Below, one piece after another: positions 1 to 6,075 of a DNA stretch of 7,918 nucleotides (the stretch's first letter is position 1; each line of letters begins with the position of its first letter). Made by a program: the position numbers and the translations under genes. This DNA comes from Methylococcaceae bacterium (GTDB lineage: Bacteria > Pseudomonadota > Gammaproteobacteria > Methylococcales > Methylomonadaceae): assembly GCA_013140465.1 (NCBI GenBank), contig JABFST010000435.1, positions 1 to 7,918 of the forward strand, written 5' to 3'. The notes under the pieces are model-generated. The model ran no database searches, had not been told where the DNA came from, and worked only from the letters and a program-made list of their open reading frames with translations.

Positions 1-1
1 C

Positions 2-790
2 ATCAACACCCCTAGACGGGAAATTGGCCCCACCACCCTCGAAAAACTCGGCGATTACGCCAACCAACGCCACATCAGCCTGTTTGCCGCCAGCACCGAA
101 CTGGGCTTAAGCCAAAAATTACCCGAAAAAGCCGTCCACCGCCTCCAAAAATTTCATGCGTGGCTGCTAGAGAGCAAAGACCGCATCGATCGTGGCGACA
201 CTTTCGCCGTAGTCGAACAGCTGCTGGGGCAAATCGGCTACGAACAGTTTTTAAAAGAAGACAGTAAAAGCAAAGAATCCGCCGACCGCCGGATTAAAAA
301 CGTCCAAGACCTGATCGCGTGGCTTAAGCGTATTGCCGACAAAGACCAAGACAGCCCGAAAAGCCTGGCGGAAATCGTCGCCAAAATCCAATTGATGGAT
401 ATTATGGAACGCAACGAAGAAGCCGAAGCCAGCGACCAAGTCAGCCTGATGACCTTGCACGCCGCCAAGGGTTTGGAGTTTCCGCATGTATTTTTAATCG
501 GCATTGAAGAAAATATCTTGCCGCACCAAAGCAGCATAGACAGCGACAACATCGAAGAAGAGCGCCGTTTGGCCTATGTCGGCATCACCCGCGCCCAACG
601 CACCTGCACCTTTAGCTATTGCACACACCGCAAACGCTATGGCGAAGTGTCGGAAAGCGAACCCAGCCGCTTTTTAAGTGAATTGCCGCCCGATGATTTG
701 GAATGGGTCAACAAAAACCAACTCAGCCCCGAAGTCAAAAAAGAACGCGGCAAGGCCAATCTTGCCAACATCCGTACAATGCTATCGTAA
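2..790 (+). CDS. rep: ATP-dependent DNA helicase Rep, C-terminal part (partial)
   Basis: The gene runs in from the left edge; 262 residues and a TAA stop are visible, about the last 40% of a roughly 670-residue protein. Rep is an SF1A 3'-to-5' helicase that works with the replisome to clear protein roadblocks and restart forks. The fragment begins with the NTP-REIGP segment typical of Rep subdomain 2B. Helicase motif V is at [10 protein letters not shown] (about 457-486), followed by [25 protein letters not shown], which holds motif VI with its arginine. The tail [19 protein letters not shown] then LANI matches E. coli Rep almost position for position and separates it from UvrD and PcrA. A TLHAAKG in place of TLHASKG is a minor change. 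No frame damage is seen. Identity is confident; the N-terminal half lies outside the window. Confidence 0.95.
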   Translation: [262 protein letters not shown]

Positions 791-816
791 AATTGGCTTG
801 GTTGGGTTATACTACG

Positions 817-840
817 CGGCTACTTACCCGCGTGTAGCCG
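817..840. terminator. Hairpin after rep, possible weak terminator
   Basis: A perfect 7-bp inverted repeat (CGGCTAC 817-823, GTAGCCG 834-840) with a 10-nt loop lies 26 bp past the rep stop. Only a short TTTAG follows instead of a U-run, so it could be a weak terminator or an RNA-processing structure. An alternative pairing of CTACGCGG with CCGCGTGTAG overlaps it. A TATACT box at 808-813 has no -35 at proper spacing. Confidence 0.3.
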
Positions 841-874
841 TTTAGGCTAAACCGTTTTCCCGATGACAGGTGCT

Positions 875-1019
875 GGTTAAGCCCACACCGCTCCAACACA
901 ACCGCAATTCATTTGCGCCCTTAGCTCAGCTGGATAGAGCGCGGCCCTCCGGAGGCCGAGGTCAGAGGTTCGAATCCTCTAGGGCGCGCCAATGGTTCTG
1001 AATAGTGACTCCCCGAACA
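875..1019. repeat. Long direct repeat, copy 1 (tRNA-Arg block)
   Basis: This block of about 145 bp recurs at 5704-5848. The 40 bp before the tRNA differ at only two positions (881 and 899). The 77-bp tRNA is identical. The first 15 bp after it differ at one position (1001), and similarity then fades, helped by a one-base gap, to about 1019. The match starts abruptly at GGTTAA (875/5704). The offset is 4829 bp, so the two copies bracket the defence operon and the transporter gene. Confidence 0.9.
915..991 (+). tRNA. tRNA-Arg (anticodon CCG), copy 1
   Basis: A complete 77-nt cloverleaf. The 7-bp acceptor stem pairs GCGCCCT with AGGGCGC, followed by discriminator G and an encoded CCA. The D arm reads GCTC-AGCTGGATA-GAGC. 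The anticodon stem CGGCC/GGCCG closes the loop CTCCGGA, with anticodon CCG at 949-951, reading CGG arginine codons. The T arm is AGAGG-TTCGAAT-CCTCT. No sigma70-type promoter is obvious in the conserved 40-bp leader. An identical gene lies at 5744-5820. Confidence 0.97.
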
Positions 1020-1097
1020 GTGCTGTGCTTAGCTGATCCGCGTTATCAATCATCGTAGTTTGTGGTGCCGTTGCTAGACAACACCGCTGAAAATTAG

Positions 1098-1126
1098 CTG
1101 AACAGAAAGCAGTAACCGCCTATAAT
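1098..1126 (+). promoter_or_regulatory. Promoter of the TA-ATPase-HNH operon
   Basis: A perfect -10 box TATAAT (1121-1126) is preceded after exactly 17 bp by CTGAAC (1098-1103), an acceptable -35. It lies 33 bp upstream of the antitoxin start and directly abuts an operator-like palindrome. It is the only convincing promoter between tRNA copy 1 and the HNH gene, so it probably drives all four operon genes. Confidence 0.7.
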
Positions 1127-1145
1127 GCACAGTAATACTGTACAG
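1126..1145. promoter_or_regulatory. Operator-like palindrome for antitoxin autorepression
   Basis: TGCACAGTA (1126-1134) and TACTGTACA (1136-1144) form an inverted repeat around A1135 with one mismatch in nine. The right half holds the perfect palindrome CTGTACAG (1138-1145). TGTACA hexamers are the recognition core of YefM/Phd-family repressors. The near-copy TGCACA at 1126 lies 13 bp from TGTACA at 1139, resembling the paired sites of yefM-yoeB. It sits between the -10 box and the antitoxin start, where binding would block transcription. The role is inferred from sequence and position. Confidence 0.55.
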
Positions 1146-1158
1146 AATGGGAACGGAT

Positions 1159-1404
1159 ATGAACTCAGTCAACGTCACCGAATTACGCCAGCACTTGCCC
1201 GATTACCTTAAACAAGTGCAGCAAGGCCAAGAAATCTCGATTACCCACCACGGCAAAACCATTGCCCGCATCGTTCCAGATAACCAAGAAAGCAAACGCG
1301 AAGCCGCCTTAAAACGCTTGGAAGCTTTGCGTGGCACGGTTATCGTCGGCGATATTCTCGCGCCATTGGATGAAGAATGGACGGGCGATGCTGACAATCT
1401 GTGA
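1159..1404 (+). CDS. Type II antitoxin, Phd/YefM family
   Basis: An 81-residue protein. The N-terminus MNSVNVTELRQHLPDYLKQVQQG followed by EISITHHGKTIARIVP is the Phd/YefM DNA-binding fold (about residues 1-45). The remaining acidic tail, ending DEEWTGDADNL, is the usual toxin-wrapping, protease-sensitive part. Antitoxins of this type neutralise the partner toxin and repress their own promoter. I chose ATG 1159 over the in-frame ATG 1147 because families of this type start MNxVxVTEL and because GGGA at 1149-1152 is a ribosome site at good spacing; the earlier ATG would lie almost on the operator. The toxin start overlaps its last 17 bp, so the two are translationally coupled. The family call is firm; the exact operator sites are inferred. 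Confidence 0.88.
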   Translation: MNSVNVTELRQHLPDYLKQVQQGQEISITHHGKTIARIVPDNQESKREAALKRLEALRGTVIVGDILAPLDEEWTGDADNL

Positions 1405-1789
1405 TACCCACATCCTGCTGTTCTGGGCCGACCAACAACAACGCCTGACTATTGCCGCCAAGCAAGCCCTAGAAACCGGGCGTAACCATAACCAACTGGC
1501 GTGCGTGGACATTAGTTTTTGGGAAATCGCCATGTTGTTCCGCAAAAACCGCTTGGTGCTGCCTGCACAACAAACACCAACGTCTTACATGGAAGATATT
1601 GTCGAATCATTGGGCTTAACAGTACTTTCGCTAACACCTGCTATTGCCACATTGGCAGAAAGCGGCATCGTCGCGCATGGAGATCCGGCTGATCGATGGA
1701 TAGCCGCCACCGCTATCGCCCATCGCGCACAGTTGATTACCGCCGATGAAAAACTCCGCGCCACGCCTGGCTTACACTGTATTTGGTGA
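1388..1789 (+). CDS. Type II toxin, VapC-family PIN-domain ribonuclease
   Basis: A 133-residue single PIN domain, the normal VapC size. PIN toxins are Mg2+-dependent RNases, often cutting tRNA or rRNA when the antitoxin is lost. The acidic residues expected for metal binding are present: D6 in ICDTHILLF, E46 in SFWEIAML, D99 and D102 in GDPADRWIAATA, and D120 in LITADEKL. This pattern marks the VapC subgroup usually paired with Phd-type antitoxins, matching the upstream gene. ATG 1388 gives the normal MLTICDTH start and a 17-bp overlap with the antitoxin; the same frame is open upstream to 1331 but that stretch encodes nothing PIN-like. The stop is only 2 bp before ATG 1792 of the ATPase gene. 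All catalytic residues are intact, so it looks active. Confidence 0.88.
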   Translation: MLTICDTHILLFWADQQQRLTIAAKQALETGRNHNQLACVDISFWEIAMLFRKNRLVLPAQQTPTSYMEDIVESLGLTVLSLTPAIATLAESGIVAHGDPADRWIAATAIAHRAQLITADEKLRATPGLHCIW

Positions 1790-1791
1790 TA

Positions 1792-3162
1792 ATGATGTCA
1801 GTTCTAAAACTAAGCCGTTTAAAACTAAACAACTACCGCTGTTTTGCGGATATTGAAATCGACTTCCACCCACAATTGACAGTGTTGGTCGCACCCAACG
1901 GTTACGGCAAAACGGCAATCTTGGATGCGGTTGCTATCGCTTTAGGCCCTTATGTCGGCGCGTTTGATGAAGCGACGGGCAAACATTTTCACGCCAATGA
2001 CATACGCCTAAACCGTATCCGTGAAACGACAAGCAATGAAATGGAATATGCCATTGGCGGTGTGAGCTTAGAAGCCGTAGGCTTGATTCCAGGAAGTATT
2101 TCTGAAGAAATCGGTGCGGACGATAGCTGGCAACGCAAATTATCTAACCCTACAAAATCAAAAACTACCATCAAAGATGCCAAAGATCTAATCGATTATG
2201 GCAAGCGTATGCAAGACGCTATCCGTGCAGGAAACACCAGCGAATTGTTACCCGTATTGGCTTATTACGGTACAGGTCGGCTTTGGCAAATGGAAAAACT
2301 GACGCAACCCAGATTGCAAGCCACTTCGCGCTCTATTGCCTACAGCAATTGCTTGGATTCAGGTTCAAGCTACAAAACCTTTGCCGAATGGTTTCGCTAC
2401 TGGAATATTGCCGCGTCTGAGCAACGCTATAAAGCTATAAAAAATGACATCCCTTATATTCCTGGCGAATTTGACCAATACATTGAATCGGTCAAAAACG
2501 CCATTAATGCTTGCCTGAAACCATCAGGCTGGAAAGAACTCGCTTACAGTGCAGACCTGCAAGAATTAGTGGCGGTTCACGATGACCATGGCGAGTTGCC
2601 TGTTGCCATACTCAGTGACGGCATCAGGAATATGATCGGCATCGTCGCTGATATTGCTTTTAGGGCCACCAAATTGAACCCGATGTTAGGCAACCGCGCC
2701 GCCCAAGAAAGCCCCGGCATTATCCTGATTGACGAAGTAGATATGCACTTGCATCCTGCTTGGCAGCAAGTGGTACTGGATACGCTAAAAGAAGCTTTTC
2801 CTAACATCCAATTCATCGTCACCACCCACAGTCCGCAAGTGCTTTCCACCGTGCATCGTGAATCCATCCGGTTATTAGGAAAAGACCCAAACGGTCGTGA
2901 TGTCGCCACCATGCCCTTAGCAGAATCCTATGGCGAAATCAGCAGCGATGTATTGGAAAGCATCATGCACGTTAATCCGCAACCGCCCGTTGCCGAACGG
3001 GAAAAACTCGAACGCCTGACCGAATGGGTAGACCAAGGCCACTACAATACACCAGACGCAATAAGCCTGTTGGCTGAACTGGAAACTGTGTTTGGCAAAA
3101 TCCATCCGCAATTGCAAAAACTGGCAAGAAGCATCCAGCGACAAGAGTTATTAAAACAATGA
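1792..3162 (+). CDS. AAA/ABC-type ATPase, PtuA-like anti-phage component
   Basis: A 456-residue ATPase of the OLD/SMC-like ABC group. An N-terminal SRLKLNNYRCF strand leads to Walker A APNGYGKT (34-41). The ABC signature is LSDG (274-277). Walker B IILIDEVD has D314 and E315, followed by MHLHP as the D-loop, and the switch histidine is H346 in TTHSP. The middle region (about 60-270) has no recognised domain. ATPases of this form paired with an HNH gene are PtuA of the Septu system, also found as retron effectors; they form a complex that controls the nuclease and responds to infection. ATG 1792 and ATG 1795 are both possible; GGTGA at 1785-1789 suits 1795 better, and TTG 1783 is an unlikely start. 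The stop overlaps the next start as ATGA. All nucleotide-binding motifs are intact. The family is firm, the exact subtype less so. Confidence 0.82.
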   Translation: MMSVLKLSRLKLNNYRCFADIEIDFHPQLTVLVAPNGYGKTAILDAVAIALGPYVGAFDEATGKHFHANDIRLNRIRETTSNEMEYAIGGVSLEAVGLIPGSISEEIGADDSWQRKLSNPTKSKTTIKDAKDLIDYGKRMQDAIRAGNTSELLPVLAYYGTGRLWQMEKLTQPRLQATSRSIAYSNCLDSGSSYKTFAEWFRYWNIAASEQRYKAIKNDIPYIPGEFDQYIESVKNAINACLKPSGWKELAYSADLQELVAVHDDHGELPVAILSDGIRNMIGIVADIAFRATKLNPMLGNRAAQESPGIILIDEVDMHLHPAWQQVVLDTLKEAFPNIQFIVTTHSPQVLSTVHRESIRLLGKDPNGRDVATMPLAESYGEISSDVLESIMHVNPQPPVAEREKLERLTEWVDQGHYNTPDAISLLAELETVFGKIHPQLQKLARSIQRQELLKQ

Positions 3163-3866
3163 AGCCGATTTCCCCCCAAAACAGCGGCGGTTCTCGGCTA
3201 GCACTAGCGCACCAGCACCCGCCGACAACCAAAGACGAAGCCCGCAGCCGTTGGCGCAATTTTGGTGATAAGGCTCTAGTGCAAGCACAGTTGCTCAATG
3301 ACCAATACGGCTTGTGTTGCTACTCAGAACTCCGCGCCGATTTGGAAGGCTTGGGCTATCACATCGAACACATACGCCCAAAAAGCCAATTTCCTGGGCA
3401 GACCTTTGATTACACCAATCTAGCGGCCAGCGCCTTAAGCAGTGACGACTTGAACACTATAAAACCAGACGCGTTTGGCGGTCATGCCAAACGTAGCCAA
3501 TTTGATCCGGCCTTGTTCATATCCTGCCACGATGCCGATTGCGCCCGTTACTTTGCCTATTTGTCAGATGGGCGCATTGTTGCAAGAGACAATCTAAATG
3601 CCGCGGATACAGATCGCGCCAACTACACCATTGCTTTGCTTAACCTTAACAGCGGCTATTTAACCAATCGTCGCCGTCGTTGGTACGACGAACTGGATCA
3701 ATTGTTTGAAGAACACGTAGCCAAGCACTGGAGCTTAAACGACTTGGCTGCTTGTGACTTAATCCCTAGCCAGCAAGGCCTCAGCCCATTTTTTAGCCTG
3801 ACACGGCAGTTTTTCGGCCCAATCGCCGAACAAGCCTTACAACAACACGCACCCCAATTAGTATGA
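3159..3866 (+). CDS. HNH endonuclease, PtuB-like (TIGR02646-type)
   Basis: A 235-residue putative nuclease, the effector partner of the ATPase. The core is HIEHIRPKSQFP (H68, E70, H71, R73, K75), then F-DYTNL with N87, matching the conserved IEH-RPKS then WxNL of retron/Septu-associated HNH proteins. Further family features are GGHAKRSQFDP (107-117), YLSDGRI (134-140), LLNLNSGYL and RRRRWYDEL. The usual zinc knuckle is degenerate: CxYC reads CCYS (53-56), and the later Cys pair is replaced in NLAASALSSDDLN (87-99). Nearby C53, C54 and SCHDADC (C123, H124, C128) could supply an alternative metal site; that is inference. The ATG overlaps the ATPase stop by 4 bp, so translation is coupled. No frame damage is seen. 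The gene following in the operon appears to have decayed. Confidence 0.8.
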   Translation: MKPISPQNSGGSRLALAHQHPPTTKDEARSRWRNFGDKALVQAQLLNDQYGLCCYSELRADLEGLGYHIEHIRPKSQFPGQTFDYTNLAASALSSDDLNTIKPDAFGGHAKRSQFDPALFISCHDADCARYFAYLSDGRIVARDNLNAADTDRANYTIALLNLNSGYLTNRRRRWYDELDQLFEEHVAKHWSLNDLAACDLIPSQQGLSPFFSLTRQFFGPIAEQALQQHAPQLV

Positions 3867-3908
3867 ACAGCAACCCCCAAAAAACTCATCGAAGTGGCGT
3901 TGCCCTTG
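3863..3908 (+). pseudogene. Relic 5' end of a DUF1156 DNA methylase gene (frameshifted, truncated)
   Basis: ATG 3863 overlaps the HNH stop as ATGA, like the previous junction. As read it gives MNSNPQKTHRSGVALG and stops. Removing one C from the C5 run (3874-3878) restores MNSNPKKLIEVALPL, which agrees with the start of DUF1156 (COG1743) adenine-specific methylases as I remember it. After this the similarity is lost, and no methylase motif follows. I therefore read it as the remnant of a third operon gene, truncated by deletion and frameshifted. The match is only about 11 residues, so chance is not excluded, but its place exactly at the expected start supports it. Confidence 0.45.
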
Positions 3909-3954
3909 GGTGATTATAGAGGCTCCCAAATTGCGGCGGTCAAGGGTGACAGGA

Positions 3955-4110
3955 ATGATTCATACCAAGACATCGATAAAAAAACTGACTGACCTGCTTG
4001 ACTATTACCAACCACCCATCAAACACGAAGCCGCTTTCTTCCGGCTCTTACGCAAATTGGTAATACACCAAAACTCACTAGCAATGGCATTACCAGAACA
4101 GCACGGATAA
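3955..4110 (+). CDS. Small ORF of unknown function, possible gene remnant
   Basis: ATG 3955 opens 51 residues starting MIHTKTSIKKLTDLL and containing the helical-looking segment KHEAAFFRLLRKLVIHQNSLA. The same frame is open from GTG 3910. I recognise no family. Composition is protein-like, with amphipathic helices, unlike most chance ORFs, and there is no cysteine and no membrane segment. AGGAAT-type purines at 3949-3953 are too close to the ATG for a good ribosome site. It lies directly after the DUF1156 relic, so it may be the tail of a deleted gene rather than a working one. Confidence 0.3.
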   Translation: MIHTKTSIKKLTDLLDYYQPPIKHEAAFFRLLRKLVIHQNSLAMALPEQHG

Positions 4111-4243
4111 GTTTTAAGGGCTTTGTTGCCAAGAACAGCTTTTGCTTAGGCAAAAACGAATTTTTTTGTGCAAGCCCAAATAACGCTGAACAAGGCTACA
4201 ATGGCAATTTTATAGCTCATAAAATGTCAGGAACGCTACGCCT
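4111..4243. other. Spacer between operon remnant and transporter
   Basis: No gene is visible. A 6-bp inverted repeat TTTTGC/GCAAAA (4140-4155, loop TTAG) is followed after 5 bp by a T7 run (4161-4167), which could be a weak terminator for the defence operon. A TACAAT (4197-4202) could be a -10 box for the transporter gene, but no -35 lies at normal spacing. AGGA at 4229-4232 is a ribosome site for GTG 4244, spaced 11 bp. Confidence 0.35.
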
Positions 4244-5530
4244 GTGAACCCACACTCCCAACTAACCCACCCCCAACGCCTGCTCAATATTTTTAGTGGT
4301 TCAGTTGGCAATTTGGTCGAATATTTCGATTGGGCGATTTATGCGGCTTTTGCCTTGTATTTTGCGCCTGCGTTTTTCCCCGAAGGCGACCAAACTGCGC
4401 AACTGCTTAATAATGCCGCTGTGTTTGCCGTTGGCTTTATTTTTCGGCCCTTGGGCGGTTGGTTGTTGGGGAGTATGGCTGACCGCAAAGGCCGTAAGAG
4501 TGCGTTGTTGCTGTCGGTGTGCCTGATGTGTTTGGGGTCGCTGATTATTGCCTGTACCCCCGGTTATGCCGTGATTGGCGGCTATGCCCCCGCGCTGTTG
4601 GTGTTTGCGCGTATGCTGCAAGGTTTTAGCATCGGCGGCGAATATGGCAGTTCGGCAACTTATCTGAGTGAAATGGCGCATAGCCAGCGGCGTGGCTATT
4701 ATTCCAGCTTCCAGTACGTCACTATTGTCTTGGGGCAGTTATTGGCATTGCTGTTGTTAATGAGCCTGCAAAACGGCTTGCTGACTGATGCCCAACTGCA
4801 CCAATGGGGCTGGCGCATCCCGTTTGTGATCGGCGCTGTGTTGGCGGTGTTGGCAATGGCTTTGCGCGGCAATATGGCGGAAACCACGGCGTTTGTCGAA
4901 CAGCACACCTTGTCAGGCCGCCAAGCCCAGTTGCGGGAATTGCTCAACTATCCTAAACAATTGCTTACCGTGGTGGCGCTGACGGCGGGCGGTACGGTGT
5001 CGTATTACACGTTTACCGTGTACATGCAAAAATTCCTGGTCAACACCAGCGGCTTTAGTAAAGATGATGCCACGACTATTTCCGCTATCGCCTTGCTGGT
5101 GTTTATGGTCATCCAACCGCTTTACGGTTTTATATCCGATATTGTCGGACGGCGGTTTATGCTGATTGCCTTTGGTGCGGGGGCTAGCCTTTTTACTGTC
5201 CCGCTGCTTAACCAGCTTGGGCAAGCGCAAACGATGGCCTCGGCCTTGGTGTGGTACATCGCCGCATTGCTGATTATCTCCGGCTATTCTTCAGTCAACG
5301 CGATTGTTAAAGCCGAACTGTTCCCCGTGCATATACGCGCCTTAGGTGTCGGCTTGCCTTATGCGCTGACGGTGGCCGTGTTTGGCGGCACTGCCGAATA
5401 TCTGGCGTTATGGCTGAAAAGTGCCGGACATGCCGGGTGGTTTGGCTATTATGTCAGCGGTTGTGCGGCATTGGCCTTGGTGGTTGCCATTGCTATGCAA
5501 GAGCCTAAAACGGTTTCGCGCTTAGCGTAA
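4244..5530 (+). CDS. kgtP: KgtP-like dicarboxylate/H+ symporter (MFS, MHS family)
   Basis: A 428-residue inner-membrane transporter with about 12 hydrophobic segments, the standard MHS length. It closely follows E. coli KgtP, the alpha-ketoglutarate/H+ symporter: SGNLVEYFDW-like entry (19-30), FRPLGGWLLGSMADRKGRK with the MFS loop 2-3 signature (G76-K85), LQGFSIGGEYGSSATYLSE, YYTFTVYMQKFLVNT, the second-half signature GFISDIVGRR (295-304), KAELFPVHIRALGVGLPYA and GGTAEYLALWLKSAG. Substrate is likely 2-oxoglutarate or a related dicarboxylate; related MHS proteins carry proline, citrate or shikimate. The start is GTG, with CAGGAACG upstream; no nearby ATG fits. It stands alone between the operon remnant and tRNA copy 2, with no sensor or catabolic gene nearby. 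It is intact. Confidence 0.85.
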   Translation: MNPHSQLTHPQRLLNIFSGSVGNLVEYFDWAIYAAFALYFAPAFFPEGDQTAQLLNNAAVFAVGFIFRPLGGWLLGSMADRKGRKSALLLSVCLMCLGSLIIACTPGYAVIGGYAPALLVFARMLQGFSIGGEYGSSATYLSEMAHSQRRGYYSSFQYVTIVLGQLLALLLLMSLQNGLLTDAQLHQWGWRIPFVIGAVLAVLAMALRGNMAETTAFVEQHTLSGRQAQLRELLNYPKQLLTVVALTAGGTVSYYTFTVYMQKFLVNTSGFSKDDATTISAIALLVFMVIQPLYGFISDIVGRRFMLIAFGAGASLFTVPLLNQLGQAQTMASALVWYIAALLIISGYSSVNAIVKAELFPVHIRALGVGLPYALTVAVFGGTAEYLALWLKSAGHAGWFGYYVSGCAALALVVAIAMQEPKTVSRLA

Positions 5531-5703
5531 AATTTTCAGATGATGGGGGACAGTGTCTGGTTTGGTCTTGTGCCTTCGCCAAGCTCTGTGCCTTAAGGCA
5601 TAATAACCGCTTTCAACCCATTTCCCTTATTGACCACGTCTAAGTTCATCTGAAGCATTACACCCTAACCCCTCCTTTTTAAGGAGGGGGACTGAATGTT
5701 TAC
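5531..5703. other. Spacer between transporter and tRNA copy 2
   Basis: No gene is supported. It contains a perfect 12-bp palindrome TGCCTTAAGGCA (5589-5600) and a TTGACC box (5630-5635) with no clear -10 partner at 16-19 bp. It ends in the hairpin at 5669-5689. Promoter elements for the second tRNA are expected here but none is convincing. Confidence 0.5.
5669..5689. terminator. GC-rich hairpin, possible terminator or dispersed repeat
   Basis: A perfect 9-bp stem CCCCTCCTT (5669-5677) and AAGGAGGGG (5681-5689) with a 3-nt loop. No T-run follows on either strand. Motifs like ACCCTAACCCCTCC...GGAGGGG recur as dispersed repeats in many bacterial genomes, so it may be a repeat rather than the terminator of the transporter gene. 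Confidence 0.35.
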
Positions 5704-5848
5704 GGTTAAACCCACACCGCTCCAACAAAACCGCAATTCATTTGCGCCCTTAGCTCAGCTGGATAGAGCGCGGCCCTCCGGAGGCCGAGGTCAGAGGTTC
5801 GAATCCTCTAGGGCGCGCCAATGGTTCTGGATAGTAATTCCCAAACAC
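5704..5848. repeat. Long direct repeat, copy 2 (tRNA-Arg block)
   Basis: Second copy of the block at 875-1019, same orientation, offset 4829 bp. It includes 40 bp of leader with two differences, the identical tRNA and about 28 bp of trailer. Because the leader and trailer are copied as well as the gene, this is a segmental duplication of the locus rather than only the tRNA 3' end that a site-specific integrase usually rebuilds. Confidence 0.9.
5744..5820 (+). tRNA. tRNA-Arg (anticodon CCG), copy 2
   Basis: Identical over all 77 nt to the gene at 915-991, including the encoded CCA; anticodon CCG at 5778-5780. All stems pair, so both copies look functional. An open frame running across this gene (5696-6082) is a chance product. 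Confidence 0.97.
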
Positions 5849-6075
5849 TGTCTCCTAAACTGGTTTGCGGCAACTGTTATCCCGCCAAGTGTTTCCCTCC
5901 TTGCTGCCGCAATACGTCGCCTTTTGCGCCCTAGCTTAGCATACGGGCTAATCGCCTTAAAGCTACATGAAATGGCGGAAATCAATTCTGGAAATCGCCT
6001 ATCGGCCCCACAATCTGCTATGATTCCCTCCCAATCTGATGAGACTGTGAAAGAATTAACGTCAGCTTGCGCATC
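5821..6075. other. Non-coding stretch after tRNA copy 2
   Basis: No gene with ribosome site or recognisable product is visible on either strand. The first 28 bp belong to the repeated tRNA block. At 5923-5940 the sequence TTTGCGCCC-TAGCTTAGC resembles the leader end and first 16 bases of the tRNA-Arg gene, and CCGCAAT a little upstream (5907-5913) echoes its leader. This could be a decayed third copy. Confidence 0.5.

Noticed and set aside
915..991. Integrase attachment site (attL/attR) in the tRNA
   Set aside because: The copied block covers the whole gene plus 40 bp of leader, and no integrase is in the window; left as a segmental duplication.
1331..1387. Upstream extension of the toxin reading frame
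   Set aside because: It overlaps the antitoxin in another frame and encodes no PIN residues; ATG 1388 gives the standard VapC start.
1783..1791. TTG start three codons before ATG 1792 for the ATPase
   Set aside because: Two ATG codons follow at once, one well spaced from GGTGA, and the family normally starts close to the SRLKLNNYRCF strand.
1783..3866. Retron (reverse transcriptase plus msr-msd) using the ATPase/HNH pair as effector
   Set aside because: No reverse transcriptase gene or msr-msd-like region is seen; only the effector pair is present, so stand-alone Septu-like is the better reading.
4117..4130. Insertion-sequence end (GGGCTTTGTTGCC resembles some IS5-family termini)
   Set aside because: No matching inverted terminus, target duplication or transposase was seen.
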